The position numbers were made by a program, and so were the translations under genes. A stretch of 53,902 nt of DNA. Source: Dehalococcoidia bacterium. GTDB taxonomy: Bacteria > Chloroflexota > Dehalococcoidia > UBA3495. The stretch covers positions 1-53,902 of the forward strand of contig JASMCQ010000115.1 of NCBI GenBank assembly GCA_030753265.1, written 5' to 3'. Positions 32,753-42,105 of this stretch are shown in pieces. Every line of letters starts with the position of its first letter. The first letter of the stretch is position 1. The notes beneath the pieces were generated by a model. The model did no database searches. It was not told where the DNA came from and worked only from the letters and a program-made list of their open reading frames with translations.

Positions 32753-33724
32753 ATGAGTGCCAACGAGCGAGTAACGTTTGTCGTTCCGGCGGACCAGCCG
32801 ATTCGGATCGAGGGTTGTCCGCAGCTAGAGCGGCTAAAGCCCTATGGTGACCTGGTCCTCTACTCGGGCCGCCCGGCAACCCCGGAGGAGAAGATGGAGA
32901 GGGTCCGGGATGCCGACATCATCCTGAACACCAAAGCACTGATTTCCTGGCCTGGCGATGACCTCAGGGCGTTGCCCAAGCTTCGCATGATAACAACTTG
33001 TTCAATCGGGACCGATAACATCGATCTGGCGACGGCATCCAAGATGGGCATCGTCGTGAGCAACCAGCCCAGCGCCACGGCGGACCACGTGGCGGAGCAC
33101 ATTCTCGGAATGATGCTGGCCGCTTCCAAAAGGTTCCCCTTTCAGACGGCGGAACTCAGGGCGGGCCGCTGGACCCGAGTGGATAACATCTTCCTGCGGG
33201 GGAAGACGCTGGGCGTCATCGGCACCGGCAACATCGGGAGCCGGGTCGCGCGCCTGGCCAGCGCCATAGGAATGAAGGTCATTGCGTGGACCCACCATCC
33301 GTCAGACGAGCGCGCCGCCCGGTTGGGAGTCCGCTTCGTGGAGCTGGACGACCTGCTGCGGCAGTCCGACGTGGTTAGCCTGAACGTCAGGCTCAGCGAC
33401 GAGACCAAGGGCATGCTGGGGGAGAAGGAGTTGGCCATGATGAAACAGGGTTCCCTCCTGGTCAACGGCGGCCGGGCCGGCCTGGTGGACACATTGGCCC
33501 TCGTCGATGCCCTGAACTCGGGCCACCTGGCCGGCGCGGCCATCGACGTTTTCGACCAGGAGCCCCTGCCCCCGGACAACCCTATTCTCTCCTGCGAGCA
33601 GGTGGTCCTGTCACCTCATAGCGGGGACAACACCCCCGAGGGGATCGAGGCCCTGCATGAGGGTGCGGTGGACAACGTGATCGCCTACCTGGAAGGCCGC
33701 CCCCAAAACGTCGTTACCTGGTAG
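32753..33724 (+). CDS. D-2-hydroxyacid dehydrogenase family protein
   Basis: The 323-residue NAD-dependent dehydrogenase carries the binding motif GVIGTGNIGSRVARLA near residue 155. The catalytic residues are Arg in VNGGRAGLVD near 238, Glu in DVFDQEPLP near 262, and His in LSPHSGDNTPEG near 285. The His is usually followed by hydrophobic residues; here it is Ser, which is uncommon. It interconverts a 2-oxo acid and a D-2-hydroxy acid; glyoxylate, phosphoglycerate and phosphonate relatives all fit. The start is ATG at 32753, with GGGAGCG 7 nt upstream. Confidence 0.92.
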   Translation: MSANERVTFVVPADQPIRIEGCPQLERLKPYGDLVLYSGRPATPEEKMERVRDADIILNTKALISWPGDDLRALPKLRMITTCSIGTDNIDLATASKMGIVVSNQPSATADHVAEHILGMMLAASKRFPFQTAELRAGRWTRVDNIFLRGKTLGVIGTGNIGSRVARLASAIGMKVIAWTHHPSDERAARLGVRFVELDDLLRQSDVVSLNVRLSDETKGMLGEKELAMMKQGSLLVNGGRAGLVDTLALVDALNSGHLAGAAIDVFDQEPLPPDNPILSCEQVVLSPHSGDNTPEGIEALHEGAVDNVIAYLEGRPQNVVTW

Positions 33725-33811
33725 CGATCGATCGGCCCGGGCCCGGGGCCACCCCTACCGCCGAGGCTTGGAAACCCGCGGGCATCGCGTGCGTGGACAA
33801 GGTACCTCTCA

Positions 33812-33850
33812 GTCCCCCTTTGTAAAGGGGGATACAGGGGGATTTCTTTC
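33812..33850. repeat. Dispersed palindromic repeat (TCCCCCTTT type)
   Basis: GTCCCCCTTTGTAAAGGGGGATACAGGGGGAT folds as a hairpin. It lies between the dehydrogenase and the small membrane protein gene. Confidence 0.65.
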
Positions 33851-33969
33851 ATCATTCAGGCCTTCATTCAAGTTCGGCGGTCCCTCCAAGCGGTTACCAC
33901 CCTGCCGCCGGTGTAGTACACTGGCCCTTGGCCGCCTGGACGGCGAATCACGTTGGGGAGAGCAACAAA

Positions 33970-34149
33970 GTGGAGTTACGTTTCCAGATCGCGGGATGGA
34001 TCATTTTTCTGGTGTGCAGCGGGCTTTTTATCATAAACAGCATACGCGCCGGTGATATGCTGGGGCTCGCCGCAAGCCTGGTCTTCTTGCTTGGGTGCCT
34101 GGTGTTCTTGGCCCCGTACGTGCTGGACCGGGGGGAAGAGCGCGGTTGA
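33970..34149 (+). CDS. Small two-helix membrane protein, unknown function
   Basis: The 59-residue protein starts at GTG 33970 with GGGGAG (33956-33961) 8 nt upstream. It has two hydrophobic helices, one around GWIIFLVCSGLFII and the other around LGLAASLVFLLGCLVFLAPYV, joined by a short loop, and ends in charged residues. I do not recognise a family. It is followed after 128 bp by cofE, with no clear functional link. Confidence 0.6.
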   Translation: MELRFQIAGWIIFLVCSGLFIINSIRAGDMLGLAASLVFLLGCLVFLAPYVLDRGEERG

Positions 34150-34277
34150 CCGTCGCGCGCCGGGCAAGGGACTGATTCAAGGCGTTGACCGGACCGTGAA
34201 TAAAGCTGATACTGAGGTTCCAATGCTTGGCCGCCGCATGTTCAGCGCAGCCCACTCCATCACCGAGGTATGAAGCT

Positions 34278-35036
34278 ATGCCGCCGGAGGTCCGCGTTAT
34301 CGGCGTCGAAGGGATGCCAGAGATCCAGCCGGGGGACGATCTGGGCAGTCTGATGATGGATGCCGCCCAGCGGCAGGGGACCCCCATCGAGTCCGGGGAC
34401 GTGGTCGTCGTCACCCAGAAAATCGTGTCCAAGGCCGAGGGCCGGGTGATGAGCGTTGAGGGCGTGGAGCCGTCCGCCCTGGCTCTGACCATCACCGAGG
34501 GCCATCGCCGCGACCCCCGTCACACCGAACTCATCCTGCGGGAGAGCCGGCGGATCGTCCGCATGGACCGGGGCGTGATAATCAGTGAGACGCACCACGG
34601 CTTCATCTGCGCCAACGCCGGCATCGACGCGTCAAACATTCCCGGCTCCGACACCGTCTGCTTGCTGCCGGTGGAACCCGACGCCTCGGCTCGGGGCATA
34701 CGTGATGCCATCAAGGCCCGGCTGGGGTTCGAGGTGGCGGTGGTCGTCTCCGACACCTTCGGCCGGCCCTGGCGCAACGGGGCGGCCAACGTGGCCATCG
34801 GCATCGCCGGCTTCGACCCCATGCTCAGCTACGTGGGCCACGAGGACAGCCACGGGAACATGATGTACACCACGGTGATCGCGGTGGCCGATGAGCTGGC
34901 GGCGGCCGCGGAACTGGTCACGGGCAAGGTGGACGGGGTGCCGGTTTCCATCATCAAAGGCTACCGTTACGAGCCGATGGAAGACGCCAGCCTCGAAGCG
35001 TTGATCCGCCCGCCGGACAAAGACCTGTTCCGGTAG
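34278..35036 (+). CDS. cofE: Coenzyme F420-0:L-glutamate ligase
   Basis: CofE adds gamma-linked glutamates to the F420 tail using GTP. The 252-residue protein matches through VIGVEGMPEIQPGDDL, GDVVVVTQKIVSKAEGR, HTELILRESRRIVR, ETHHGFICANAGID, VVVSDTFGRPWRNGAANVAIG and VDGVPVSIIKGY. These are conserved residues of the ligase's active site. The start is ATG at 34278 with GAGGT 9 nt upstream. The single-domain form is present, without the C-terminal FMN reductase domain found in actinobacterial FbiB. It supports F420 use by this organism, consistent with the LLM oxidoreductase nearby. Confidence 0.95.
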   Translation: MPPEVRVIGVEGMPEIQPGDDLGSLMMDAAQRQGTPIESGDVVVVTQKIVSKAEGRVMSVEGVEPSALALTITEGHRRDPRHTELILRESRRIVRMDRGVIISETHHGFICANAGIDASNIPGSDTVCLLPVEPDASARGIRDAIKARLGFEVAVVVSDTFGRPWRNGAANVAIGIAGFDPMLSYVGHEDSHGNMMYTTVIAVADELAAAAELVTGKVDGVPVSIIKGYRYEPMEDASLEALIRPPDKDLFR

Positions 35037-35057
35037 CTGGGCCACCTACCCTTCAGC

Positions 35058-36215
35058 TCATCCCGTCTCCCCATCGTTTTGCGCGGCCGTAGCCCCGAAC
35101 AGCGGCAACAGAAGCTGGTACTCCTCCTGGAATGAGGCGACGCCCACCCCCAGCAGCCGGAAGGATCGGCCCGGCGCCAACTCCTGAGCCAAGAGCCGCC
35201 AGGAGGTATCGAGGATCGTCTGCTCCGAGCCGGTGGGCGCCGGAAGGGTGACCTGGCGGGTAAAGGTGGTGAAATCGGCCAGCCGGGCCTTCATGGTCAC
35301 CGTCCTGCCCTGCAGTCCCTTGCGTTCCAGGTGGCGGGACACGTTGGCGGCGAGGCCGGCCAATTCAGCGTGCAAGCGCTCCGGATGGCCGAGGTCGGCG
35401 GCGAAGGTGGTCTCGGCGCTCACCGATTTTGTCTCCCGTCCGGTATGCACCGGCTCCTGGTCCTCCCCCCGGGCCTTGGCCCGGACGCTGCAGGCCCTCG
35501 CTCCGAAGCAGCGGTTGAACCAGTCCATCGGCTGGTCCGCCAACTGGCCTATCGTGTCGACGCCCTCCTGGCGCAAGCGCTCCGCCGTCTTGGGGCCGAT
35601 GCCCCATAGCTTGCCCACACCCAAGGGCGCCAGAAATTCCGCCTCTTCCCCCGGCGGCACCACCACCAAGCCGTCCGGCTTGTTCAGTTCGGAGGCGATC
35701 TTGGCCACGGACTTGTTGGTGCCCACGCCCACGGAGAGGGTCAGGCCCGTCACCTCGTTGACCCTTCGCTTCAAGTCCAGGGCCACCGCCAGGGGCGGCA
35801 GGCCACCCTCCACCTGGGAGGTAATGTCCAGGTACGCTTCGTCCAGGGACAGGGGCTCCACCAGGCCGGTCACCTCCTGGAAAAGCTCCATTACCATGCC
35901 GGACATCTCCTTGTAGCGGCTGAACCGGGGCCGGACGATGATTCCCTGAGGGCAGCGGCGCACCGCCGACCGCATCGGCATGGCCGAGTGGACCCCGAAA
36001 ACCCGGGCTTCGTATGAGGCTGCCGCCACCACACCCCGGCCCTCCGGGCTTCCGCCGACCATCACCGGCTTACCCCGCAGGTCCGGGTTGTCCAACTGTT
36101 CCACCGAGGCGTAGAAGGCGTCGAGGTCGGCGTGGATTATGTGGCGCAGCGGGCGGTCCGCCGGTTCCCGAGCCGGTTTACGAGCCGGTTTACGAGATTG
36201 AGGGACGTCGTTCAT
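35058..36215 (-). CDS. dinB: DNA polymerase IV (Y family)
   Basis: The 385-residue translesion polymerase has the palm motif HADLDAFYASVEQLD near residue 28, the second metal motif EPLSLDEAYLDIT near residue 120, the helix-hairpin-helix segment LGVGKLWGIGPKTAERL, and a C-terminal little-finger domain. All catalytic acidic residues are present. The first 24 residues hold RKPARKPAREPA, encoded by a short tandem nucleotide repeat (CGAGCCGGTTTA type), which may be recent. It is probably induced in the SOS response elsewhere; no LexA box is evident here. Confidence 0.95.
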   Translation of the reverse strand: MNDVPQSRKPARKPAREPADRPLRHIIHADLDAFYASVEQLDNPDLRGKPVMVGGSPEGRGVVAAASYEARVFGVHSAMPMRSAVRRCPQGIIVRPRFSRYKEMSGMVMELFQEVTGLVEPLSLDEAYLDITSQVEGGLPPLAVALDLKRRVNEVTGLTLSVGVGTNKSVAKIASELNKPDGLVVVPPGEEAEFLAPLGVGKLWGIGPKTAERLRQEGVDTIGQLADQPMDWFNRCFGARACSVRAKARGEDQEPVHTGRETKSVSAETTFAADLGHPERLHAELAGLAANVSRHLERKGLQGRTVTMKARLADFTTFTRQVTLPAPTGSEQTILDTSWRLLAQELAPGRSFRLLGVGVASFQEEYQLLLPLFGATAAQNDGETG

Positions 36216-36415
36216 GGCGCGGTCGTCTACCTTCCCCGGACTCCCTGGTGAGTGTATTCTACAGCGCCGGACGGTCTGCGGTCAGCCGGGGCCTTTCAGT
36301 GGCCCGTCGCCGTGAGCCGCTACAACCTCCCATCTATCCCTCCCTTGGCGGGGAGGGAAGCCGGCGCCCTGAGAGCATTCGAATGATTGGCAACAACCTT
36401 GCTTCTCCGGAGTTC

Positions 36416-36444
36416 TTGACATTACGGTCGACGTGTAGTATAAA
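36416..36444 (+). promoter_or_regulatory. Sigma-70-type promoter of the TetR-MMPL operon
   Basis: TTGACA (36416-36421) and TATAAA (36439-36444) are separated by exactly 17 bp. This is the consensus -35 element and a one-mismatch -10 element. It lies 55 bp upstream of the TetR start and just before the operator-like repeats. Confidence 0.85.
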
Positions 36445-36446
36445 AA

Positions 36447-36480
36447 ACAAACGTTCGTTTTAAGAAGGGAACGTTCGTTC
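36447..36480 (+). promoter_or_regulatory. TetR-type operator: two AACGTTCGTT repeats
   Basis: The sequence AACGTTCGTT occurs twice, at 36450-36459 and 36470-36479, offset by 20 bp (two helical turns). Each sits on the core palindrome AACGTT, and the second extends to GAACGTTC. They cover the expected transcription start and leader of the TetR gene, as in autorepressed AcrR-type regulators. Operator function is inferred. Confidence 0.7.
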
Positions 36481-36498
36481 TTTTTAGCGAGGTGACTT

Positions 36499-37125
36499 AT
36501 GCCGAAGGTAACCGAAGCCCATCTGGAGGCACGACGGCAGCAGATACTGGAGGCCGCCTCAGCCTGTTTCTCCCGGCAGGGGTTCCACCAAACCACCATG
36601 CAGGACATCTGCCGGGAGGCGGACCTGAGCCCCGGCGCGGTCTACCGCTACTTCGCCAGCAAAGAGGAGATCATCGAGGCAAGCTGCGAAGACTGCCACC
36701 GGCAGAGCCTGGAGTTCCTCGAATCCGTCACGGGGCAGAGCGACGACACCCTGCAGGTCCTGGACCGGCTGACCGACCGCGGCTTCGAGCAGTTGAACGA
36801 ACCCGAGGCCCAGGAGCACATACGCATGAACATTCAACTCTGGGCTGAGTCGCTGCGGAGCGCCGAGGTCATGGAGGTGTTGAGCCGCTCCGGCTTTGAC
36901 ACCTGGCGAAATGCCCTCTCGGCGATCATCCAGCGGGCCCAACAGCGGGGAGAGATCGACCCTTCGCTGGAGCCGGGATCGGCGGCCCAGGTGCTGCTAT
37001 CATCCTGGCTTGGCCTGCTCCTCCAGAAGGCTTTCGATCCTCAGATGGATGTTTCAAAATACGCCGCCGTTTTGAAAGCTATGTACGGCGGCCGCTTCTG
37101 GTCGGGGCCGGGGGCCCAATCTTAG
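36499..37125 (+). CDS. TetR/AcrR-family transcriptional regulator
   Basis: The 208-residue protein has an N-terminal helix-turn-helix: ARRQQILEAASACFSRQGFHQTTMQDICREADLSPGAVYRYFASKEEII, residues 11-60, the standard TetR pattern. The C-terminal region is a helical ligand-binding domain. It is preceded by a strong promoter and operator repeats, so it is probably autoregulated. The two downstream MMPL transporters are likely its targets, in the usual regulator-exporter arrangement. GAGGTGA lies just upstream of the ATG. The ligand is unknown. Confidence 0.94.
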   Translation: MPKVTEAHLEARRQQILEAASACFSRQGFHQTTMQDICREADLSPGAVYRYFASKEEIIEASCEDCHRQSLEFLESVTGQSDDTLQVLDRLTDRGFEQLNEPEAQEHIRMNIQLWAESLRSAEVMEVLSRSGFDTWRNALSAIIQRAQQRGEIDPSLEPGSAAQVLLSSWLGLLLQKAFDPQMDVSKYAAVLKAMYGGRFWSGPGAQS

Positions 37126-37255
37126 AAACCGGCCCGCCGGAGCTTCCCGGTCCCCCTTCGCGCCCCTCGGTTTAGAAGTATCGCCCGACGAGCCGGACCA
37201 GGAAGACGGGCCGTTACCGGCTACGGCCCACCTTATCGAAATAAGGAGTGACACC

Positions 37256-39491
37256 ATGGCACTGGACCTCTCTACCCAAGGCTTCGCCCACCGGAGCACC
37301 CGCAGGCCTTGGACCACCATTCTGATTTGGGTGGGCGTGTTGGTGGCCGCCCTCGTCCTGAATGCCACTATCCTTGAAGATGGCCTGACCACGGAATTTG
37401 CTTTCATGAACAATCCCGACTCCAAGGTGGGTTTCGACCTGCTGGAGGAGCGGCTGCGGGGTGAGGCTGAGACCAACGAGATGGTCATATTTCGGTCGGA
37501 GTCCCTGACCGTCGACGATCCGGCGTTCCGGGAAGCCGTGGAAGCCCTGATGGAGGACCTGGCGGCTCTGGTCCCCGATGTCATCAGGCCCGAGACAATG
37601 TACAGCTACTATCAAACCGGCGCCGAGTCCCTGGTTTCCCAAGACCGGCACACGACCATTGTGCCCTTGACCATGGCTGGAGACTTCGACGACGCCGGTG
37701 ACAATATCGAGCAGGTATTGGAAGTGGCCAGGAAGCACCAGGATCAACGGGAAGTGAGGGTCCTGATGACCGGACAGGCCACCGTGGGCCAGGACTTCCG
37801 GGAAGTGGCCGACGAGGCCCTTCGGACTGGTGAGATGTTCGGCGTACCCATCGCCCTCGTCATTCTGGTGCTGGTCTTCGGGGCCGTGGCCACCGCCCTG
37901 GTGCCCCTGGTGCTGGCCGGAATCTCCATCATCGTCGCTCTCGGCGTGGCGGCCTTGCTCGGACAGGTTTTCCAGCTCTCCTTCTTTGTAACCAACATGA
38001 TAACCATGATCGGGCTTGCCGTCGGCATCGACTACTCCCTGTTCGTGGTTGCCCGCTACCGGGAGGAGCGGACCAACGGCCGGGATAAGGCCGAGGCTAT
38101 CGCCAGGGCCGGGGGCGACCGCTGGGCGGGCGGTGTTCTTCAGCGGCATGACGGTGGTCCTGGCCTTGCTTGGGCTGTTGCTGGTACCTTCCAACATCAT
38201 GATCAGCCTGGGAGTCGGCGCTAGTTTCGTGGTGGTTGCTTCCGTTTTGGCCTCAATGACCCTGCTGCCCGCCATACTCAGCCTGGTGGGAGACCGGGTC
38301 AACATGCTGTCGATTCCGTGGTTCGGCAGGGCCCGGGCCGGGAGCGATGAGACTCGCCCCGGTGGATTCTGGGACCGCATCTCCAGGGGAGTCATGCGCC
38401 AGCCCGTGATTAGCCTGCTTTTGGCCGGCGGGCTCCTGGTAGCCGCCGCACTCTCCTTCTTCGATCTCAACACCGGGTTCGCCGGAGTTTCCGACATGCC
38501 CGACAGAATCCAATCCAAGGAAGGGTTTCTCATTCTGGACGCCGAATTCTTCGCCGGTGAGGTTACCCCGGCCGAGATCGTTATCGACGGCGAAATCGGC
38601 GCCGCTTCGGTACAGGCCGGGATTCAGGAATTGCAAGCTTTACTGGCCGGGGATGAGGGCTTCGGCGGCCCCCGCCCTCTGGAAGTCAATGACGCCGGGG
38701 ACTTGGCGCTCTTATCCGTTCCCGTCGCCGGTGATGCCGTCGGCGCCGTTGCCCAAGACGCCATCAAACGGCTTCGCCGGGACTACGTGCCGGCCGCCTT
38801 CGCCGAGGTCCCGGCTAACGTCTACGTAACCGGCGAAACAGCGATGAACCTGGACTTTTTCGACATAGCCAAAGACTCGGCGCCGGTGGTTTTTGCCTTC
38901 GTTCTCGGGATCAGCTTTCTGCTGCTGACCCTCGTCTTTCGCTCCATCGTCGTCCCCCTAAAGGCCATTATGTTGAACCTCCTCTCGGTGACGGCAGCCT
39001 ATGGCATCCTGGTCATGGTATTCCAGAAGGGATGGCTCGTCGACGCCTTTGGCTTTCAGCAAGTGGACACGGTAGAGGCGTGGCTCCCCTTGTTTCTCTT
39101 CGCGGTGCTGTTCGGGCTGCCCATGGACTATCACGTCTTCCTGCTGAGCCGGATCCGCGAGCGTTATGACGCTACCCAGGACAATACCGGCTCGGTAGCT
39201 TTCGGTATCCGCACCACCGGGAGGCTGATCACCGGCGCCGCGTTGATCATGGTCGCGGTCTTCCTGGCCTTCGCCTCCGGCGACCTGGTCATGTTGCAAC
39301 AGATGGGGTTCGGCCTGGGCACGGCGATTCTTCTGGATGCGACCATCATCCGCGTCGTACTGGTTCCGGCGTCCATGCGGTTGTTGGGTAGCTGGAACTG
39401 GTATTTGCCCCGGTGGCTCGAATGGATGCCGGACCTGCGGGTGGAGCCCGCCGCGACGGTCGCCGCACCCGCCGCCGCCGATGACGACTGA
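37256..39491 (+). pseudogene. MMPL/RND-family exporter, frameshifted near 38111
   Basis: The coding sequence is a full-length MMPL-type transporter (about 744 residues after correction) with the first helix near residue 20 and two large extracytoplasmic loops. NMITMIGLAVGIDYSLFVVARYREER is the conserved helix-4 signature of the RND superfamily. The upstream frame runs to 38224 and turns to nonsense after AIARAGGD. The next frame resumes as ATAGRAVFFSGMTVVLALLG and runs to 39491. One base too many in the G5 run at 38111-38115 explains it. This is either a sequencing or assembly error or a real mutation. The start is ATG at 37256 with AAGGAGTGA upstream. It lies 130 bp after the TetR gene. Confidence 0.85.
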
Positions 39492-39552
39492 TCTTCTCCC
39501 TCCCGTCTCTACGGGGATGAGGGTGGCACAGGGAACGGAGAGGGAGAAGATC
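39490..39552. repeat. Inverted repeat between the two MMPL genes
   Basis: GATCTTCTCCCTC (39490-39502) and GAGGGAGAAGATC (39540-39552) are perfect 13-bp arms around a 37-nt loop. It overlaps the stop codon of the first MMPL gene and might reduce read-through to the second. Confidence 0.6.
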
Positions 39553-39648
39553 TGAGGGCTGTTATCTCCCGTTGAGCACTCCACCCGGAAGGCAAGTGTA
39601 CCCCTGCCGCCGATGCACCCCTGCGAAATGATGAAGGAGACCGAAAGG

Positions 39649-41886
39649 ATGGGTAAGAAACCGTCACTGCTGTTTGAGAGGTGGCCCCGCTTTGCCACCC
39701 GCCACCCCTGGCGGGTATTTCTGGGCGGGCTTGGTGTGATCATCATCCTCGTCGTGATTGCGAGGTCGATGGGGGGAGAACTTGTCGATAGCTTTTCCAT
39801 TCCCGGGACTGAATCCCAGGAGGTTATAGACCTGCTGGAGGAGCGCTTCCCGCGTCAGTCCGGGGGCTCCGCCACAGTGGTGGTCTACGCTCCCGATGGG
39901 CTGGAAACTCCCGAGACGCGCCAGCGGGTCGAAGCGCTTACCGCGGACTTGAGGGACCTCCCAGAAGTCGTGGAGGTTGCCGACCCCTACGATCAGCGGG
40001 GATCCATGTCGGATGATCGCACCATCGCGCGGATCTCAACCCAGTACGCGCGCCAGAGCTTTGAGATCGACAGCAATAGCCTGGACGCCCTGGTGGACCT
40101 TCGGGAGGAATCCGACGCCGACGGCTTCCAGGTTGAGCTGGGAGGGCCGGTGGCGAGCGCGATCGAGCAAGAGCCGCCGGGCACCTCCGAGATCATAGGC
40201 GTTATCGCGGCCGCCATCATTCTCCTCATCGCTTTCGGGTCCGTGGTGGCCATGGGGCTGCCCATCCTGACCGCTCTGATGGGGCTCGTTCCGGGATTCA
40301 TGCTGGCCACGATTCTGGCCGCGTTCGTGGACATGCCTTCATTCACTACCCAGTTCAGCGCCATGATCGGCATCGGTGTTGGGATCGACTATTCACTTCT
40401 GATCGTTAACCGGTTCCGGGAGTCCATTCACAACGGCAAGAGTGTGGAGGACTCGGTGGTGATGGCCTCGGCGACCGCCGGCCGGTCCGTGCTTTTCGCG
40501 GGCTCGGTGGTTATCATCGCGCTCATGGGGCTTTGGGCCGTGGGCATCCCCTTCGTGGCCTTTCTTGGGACGGCGGCGGCTCTTCTGGTGGGCTGCACGG
40601 CCCTGATCGCCGTGTTTCTCCTGCCTGCCATGCTGATGCTGGTGGGACGCGGCATGGACCGGTGGACCCTGCCGGGGCTGTCCACCCGGAACACCGTCCG
40701 CGAGGACAGCTTGACCATGCGCTGGGCCCGCAGCATTCAGCGCCGGCCCGCTATATTCCTCGTGGCCGGCCTCGCGGTCGCGGCACTGATCGCCTCTCCC
40801 TCCCTCGGCATGCGTCTTGGCTCCTCCGACGCCGGCAACAACCCCGAGTCCTCGACGACCCGCCGCGCCTATGACCTGCTGGCCCAGGGCTTCGGCCTTG
40901 GCTTCAACGGCCAGGTGCTGGTGGCCGTGGCCATCGACACTCCCGAAGCCGTACCGGCAGTTGAGGATTTGCCATCCATTATCCGGAAGGTGGACGGTGT
41001 ATCCACCGTCTCGCCCGTGATATTCAACCGGGACTCCACAGCGGCAATTGTCAGCGTTTTCCCGGAGTTCGCGCCCCAGGACCCGGAGACTGACGCCCTC
41101 GTCGAGGAACTGCGGGCCGTACTGCCCGAGGAACTCAGGGGCAGCGGAGCGACGCCGTTGGTCGGGGGCCAGACCGCGGCATTCATCGACATCGCCGACA
41201 AGATATCCCAGAGCCTGCCGCTCTTCCTCTTCCTGGTCGTTGGTCTGAGCATGGTCCTCCTTGCCATGGTCTTCCGCTCCATCCTGATCCCCATCAAGGC
41301 CGCTCTCATGACTCTGGTATCGTTGGGCGTGGCTTTCGGAGTAATCGTCGCCGTGTTCCAGTGGGGCTGGCTGTCGGGCGTGCTGGGAACCGGGGGCGAA
41401 GGGCCGGTGGAGTCCTTCCTGCCCATGATGCTGTTCGCCATTCTCTTCGGTCTGTCGACAGACTACGAAGTGTTTCTGATAACCCGCATCCATGAGGAAC
41501 ACCAGCGGACCCGGCGCAACGGCGAGGCGGTGGCGAGGGGGCAAGGTGTGACCATGCGGGTGATCCTGGCAGCGGCCGCCATTATGGGCGCGGTGTTCCT
41601 CAGCTTCGTGCTGGGAGACCAGCGGGTCATCAAGGAGTTCGGCCTTGGCCTGGGGATCGCCATCCTGGCCGACGCCCTGCTGGTCCGGATGGTGCTGGTA
41701 CCGTCCATCATGCATCTATTTGGCGATTGGAACTGGTGGTTCCCCGCCTGGCTGGACCGGCTGCTGCCCAGGTTCCACGTGGAGCCCGAGCCCGAAGAGC
41801 TGCTTGCACCCGCGGGCTACGGAGCCATCGCCGGCGGGGCTCTTGGTTCGGAACCGGCCGCCGCCGACGAGAGAGACGGCGCCTGA
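39649..41886 (+). CDS. MMPL/RND-family exporter
   Basis: The 745-residue membrane protein has two tandem six-helix halves. The first begins at ATRHPWRVFLGGLGVIIILVVIA with a large loop. Signatures include FSAMIGIGVGIDYSLLIVNRFRE and, in the second half, MMLFAILFGLSTDYEVFLITRI, both with the acidic residue of the proton path. MMPL proteins export lipids or hydrophobic compounds using the proton gradient. The start is ATG at 39649 with GGAG about 10 nt upstream; ATGs at 39613, 39628 and 39631 are also possible. It is related to the preceding frameshifted gene and is probably controlled by the TetR regulator. It may now be the only functional copy. Confidence 0.93.
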   Translation: MGKKPSLLFERWPRFATRHPWRVFLGGLGVIIILVVIARSMGGELVDSFSIPGTESQEVIDLLEERFPRQSGGSATVVVYAPDGLETPETRQRVEALTADLRDLPEVVEVADPYDQRGSMSDDRTIARISTQYARQSFEIDSNSLDALVDLREESDADGFQVELGGPVASAIEQEPPGTSEIIGVIAAAIILLIAFGSVVAMGLPILTALMGLVPGFMLATILAAFVDMPSFTTQFSAMIGIGVGIDYSLLIVNRFRESIHNGKSVEDSVVMASATAGRSVLFAGSVVIIALMGLWAVGIPFVAFLGTAAALLVGCTALIAVFLLPAMLMLVGRGMDRWTLPGLSTRNTVREDSLTMRWARSIQRRPAIFLVAGLAVAALIASPSLGMRLGSSDAGNNPESSTTRRAYDLLAQGFGLGFNGQVLVAVAIDTPEAVPAVEDLPSIIRKVDGVSTVSPVIFNRDSTAAIVSVFPEFAPQDPETDALVEELRAVLPEELRGSGATPLVGGQTAAFIDIADKISQSLPLFLFLVVGLSMVLLAMVFRSILIPIKAALMTLVSLGVAFGVIVAVFQWGWLSGVLGTGGEGPVESFLPMMLFAILFGLSTDYEVFLITRIHEEHQRTRRNGEAVARGQGVTMRVILAAAAIMGAVFLSFVLGDQRVIKEFGLGLGIAILADALLVRMVLVPSIMHLFGDWNWWFPAWLDRLLPRFHVEPEPEELLAPAGYGAIAGGALGSEPAAADERDGA

Positions 41887-42105
41887 CCGGCAGCATGGCG
41901 GACCATCCGGAGCCGCCCGGTCCCCCCGATGGCGGAACCGCCGCGGAACCGCTAGAATATCCGGAACGGCACCCACGGGCCGCCGTTCCTTATGCGGGAC
42001 CCATGGCGGTTTACCCGTTGCAGACGGTTTCCGCTCTGGTCCCAATTTCAAGGCGCCGCTCTTTGCCTTCATCGACATGAGGGCTGGGAGACATGAGGAG
42101 GCAGC

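Noticed and set aside
40393..41715. 440-codon minus-strand open frame over the second MMPL gene
   Set aside because: Antisense shadow caused by high GC at third positions; no recognisable domain.
41895..42080. 61-codon Pro-rich frame after the second MMPL gene
   Set aside because: ATG without a ribosome site and no family likeness; too weak to call a gene.
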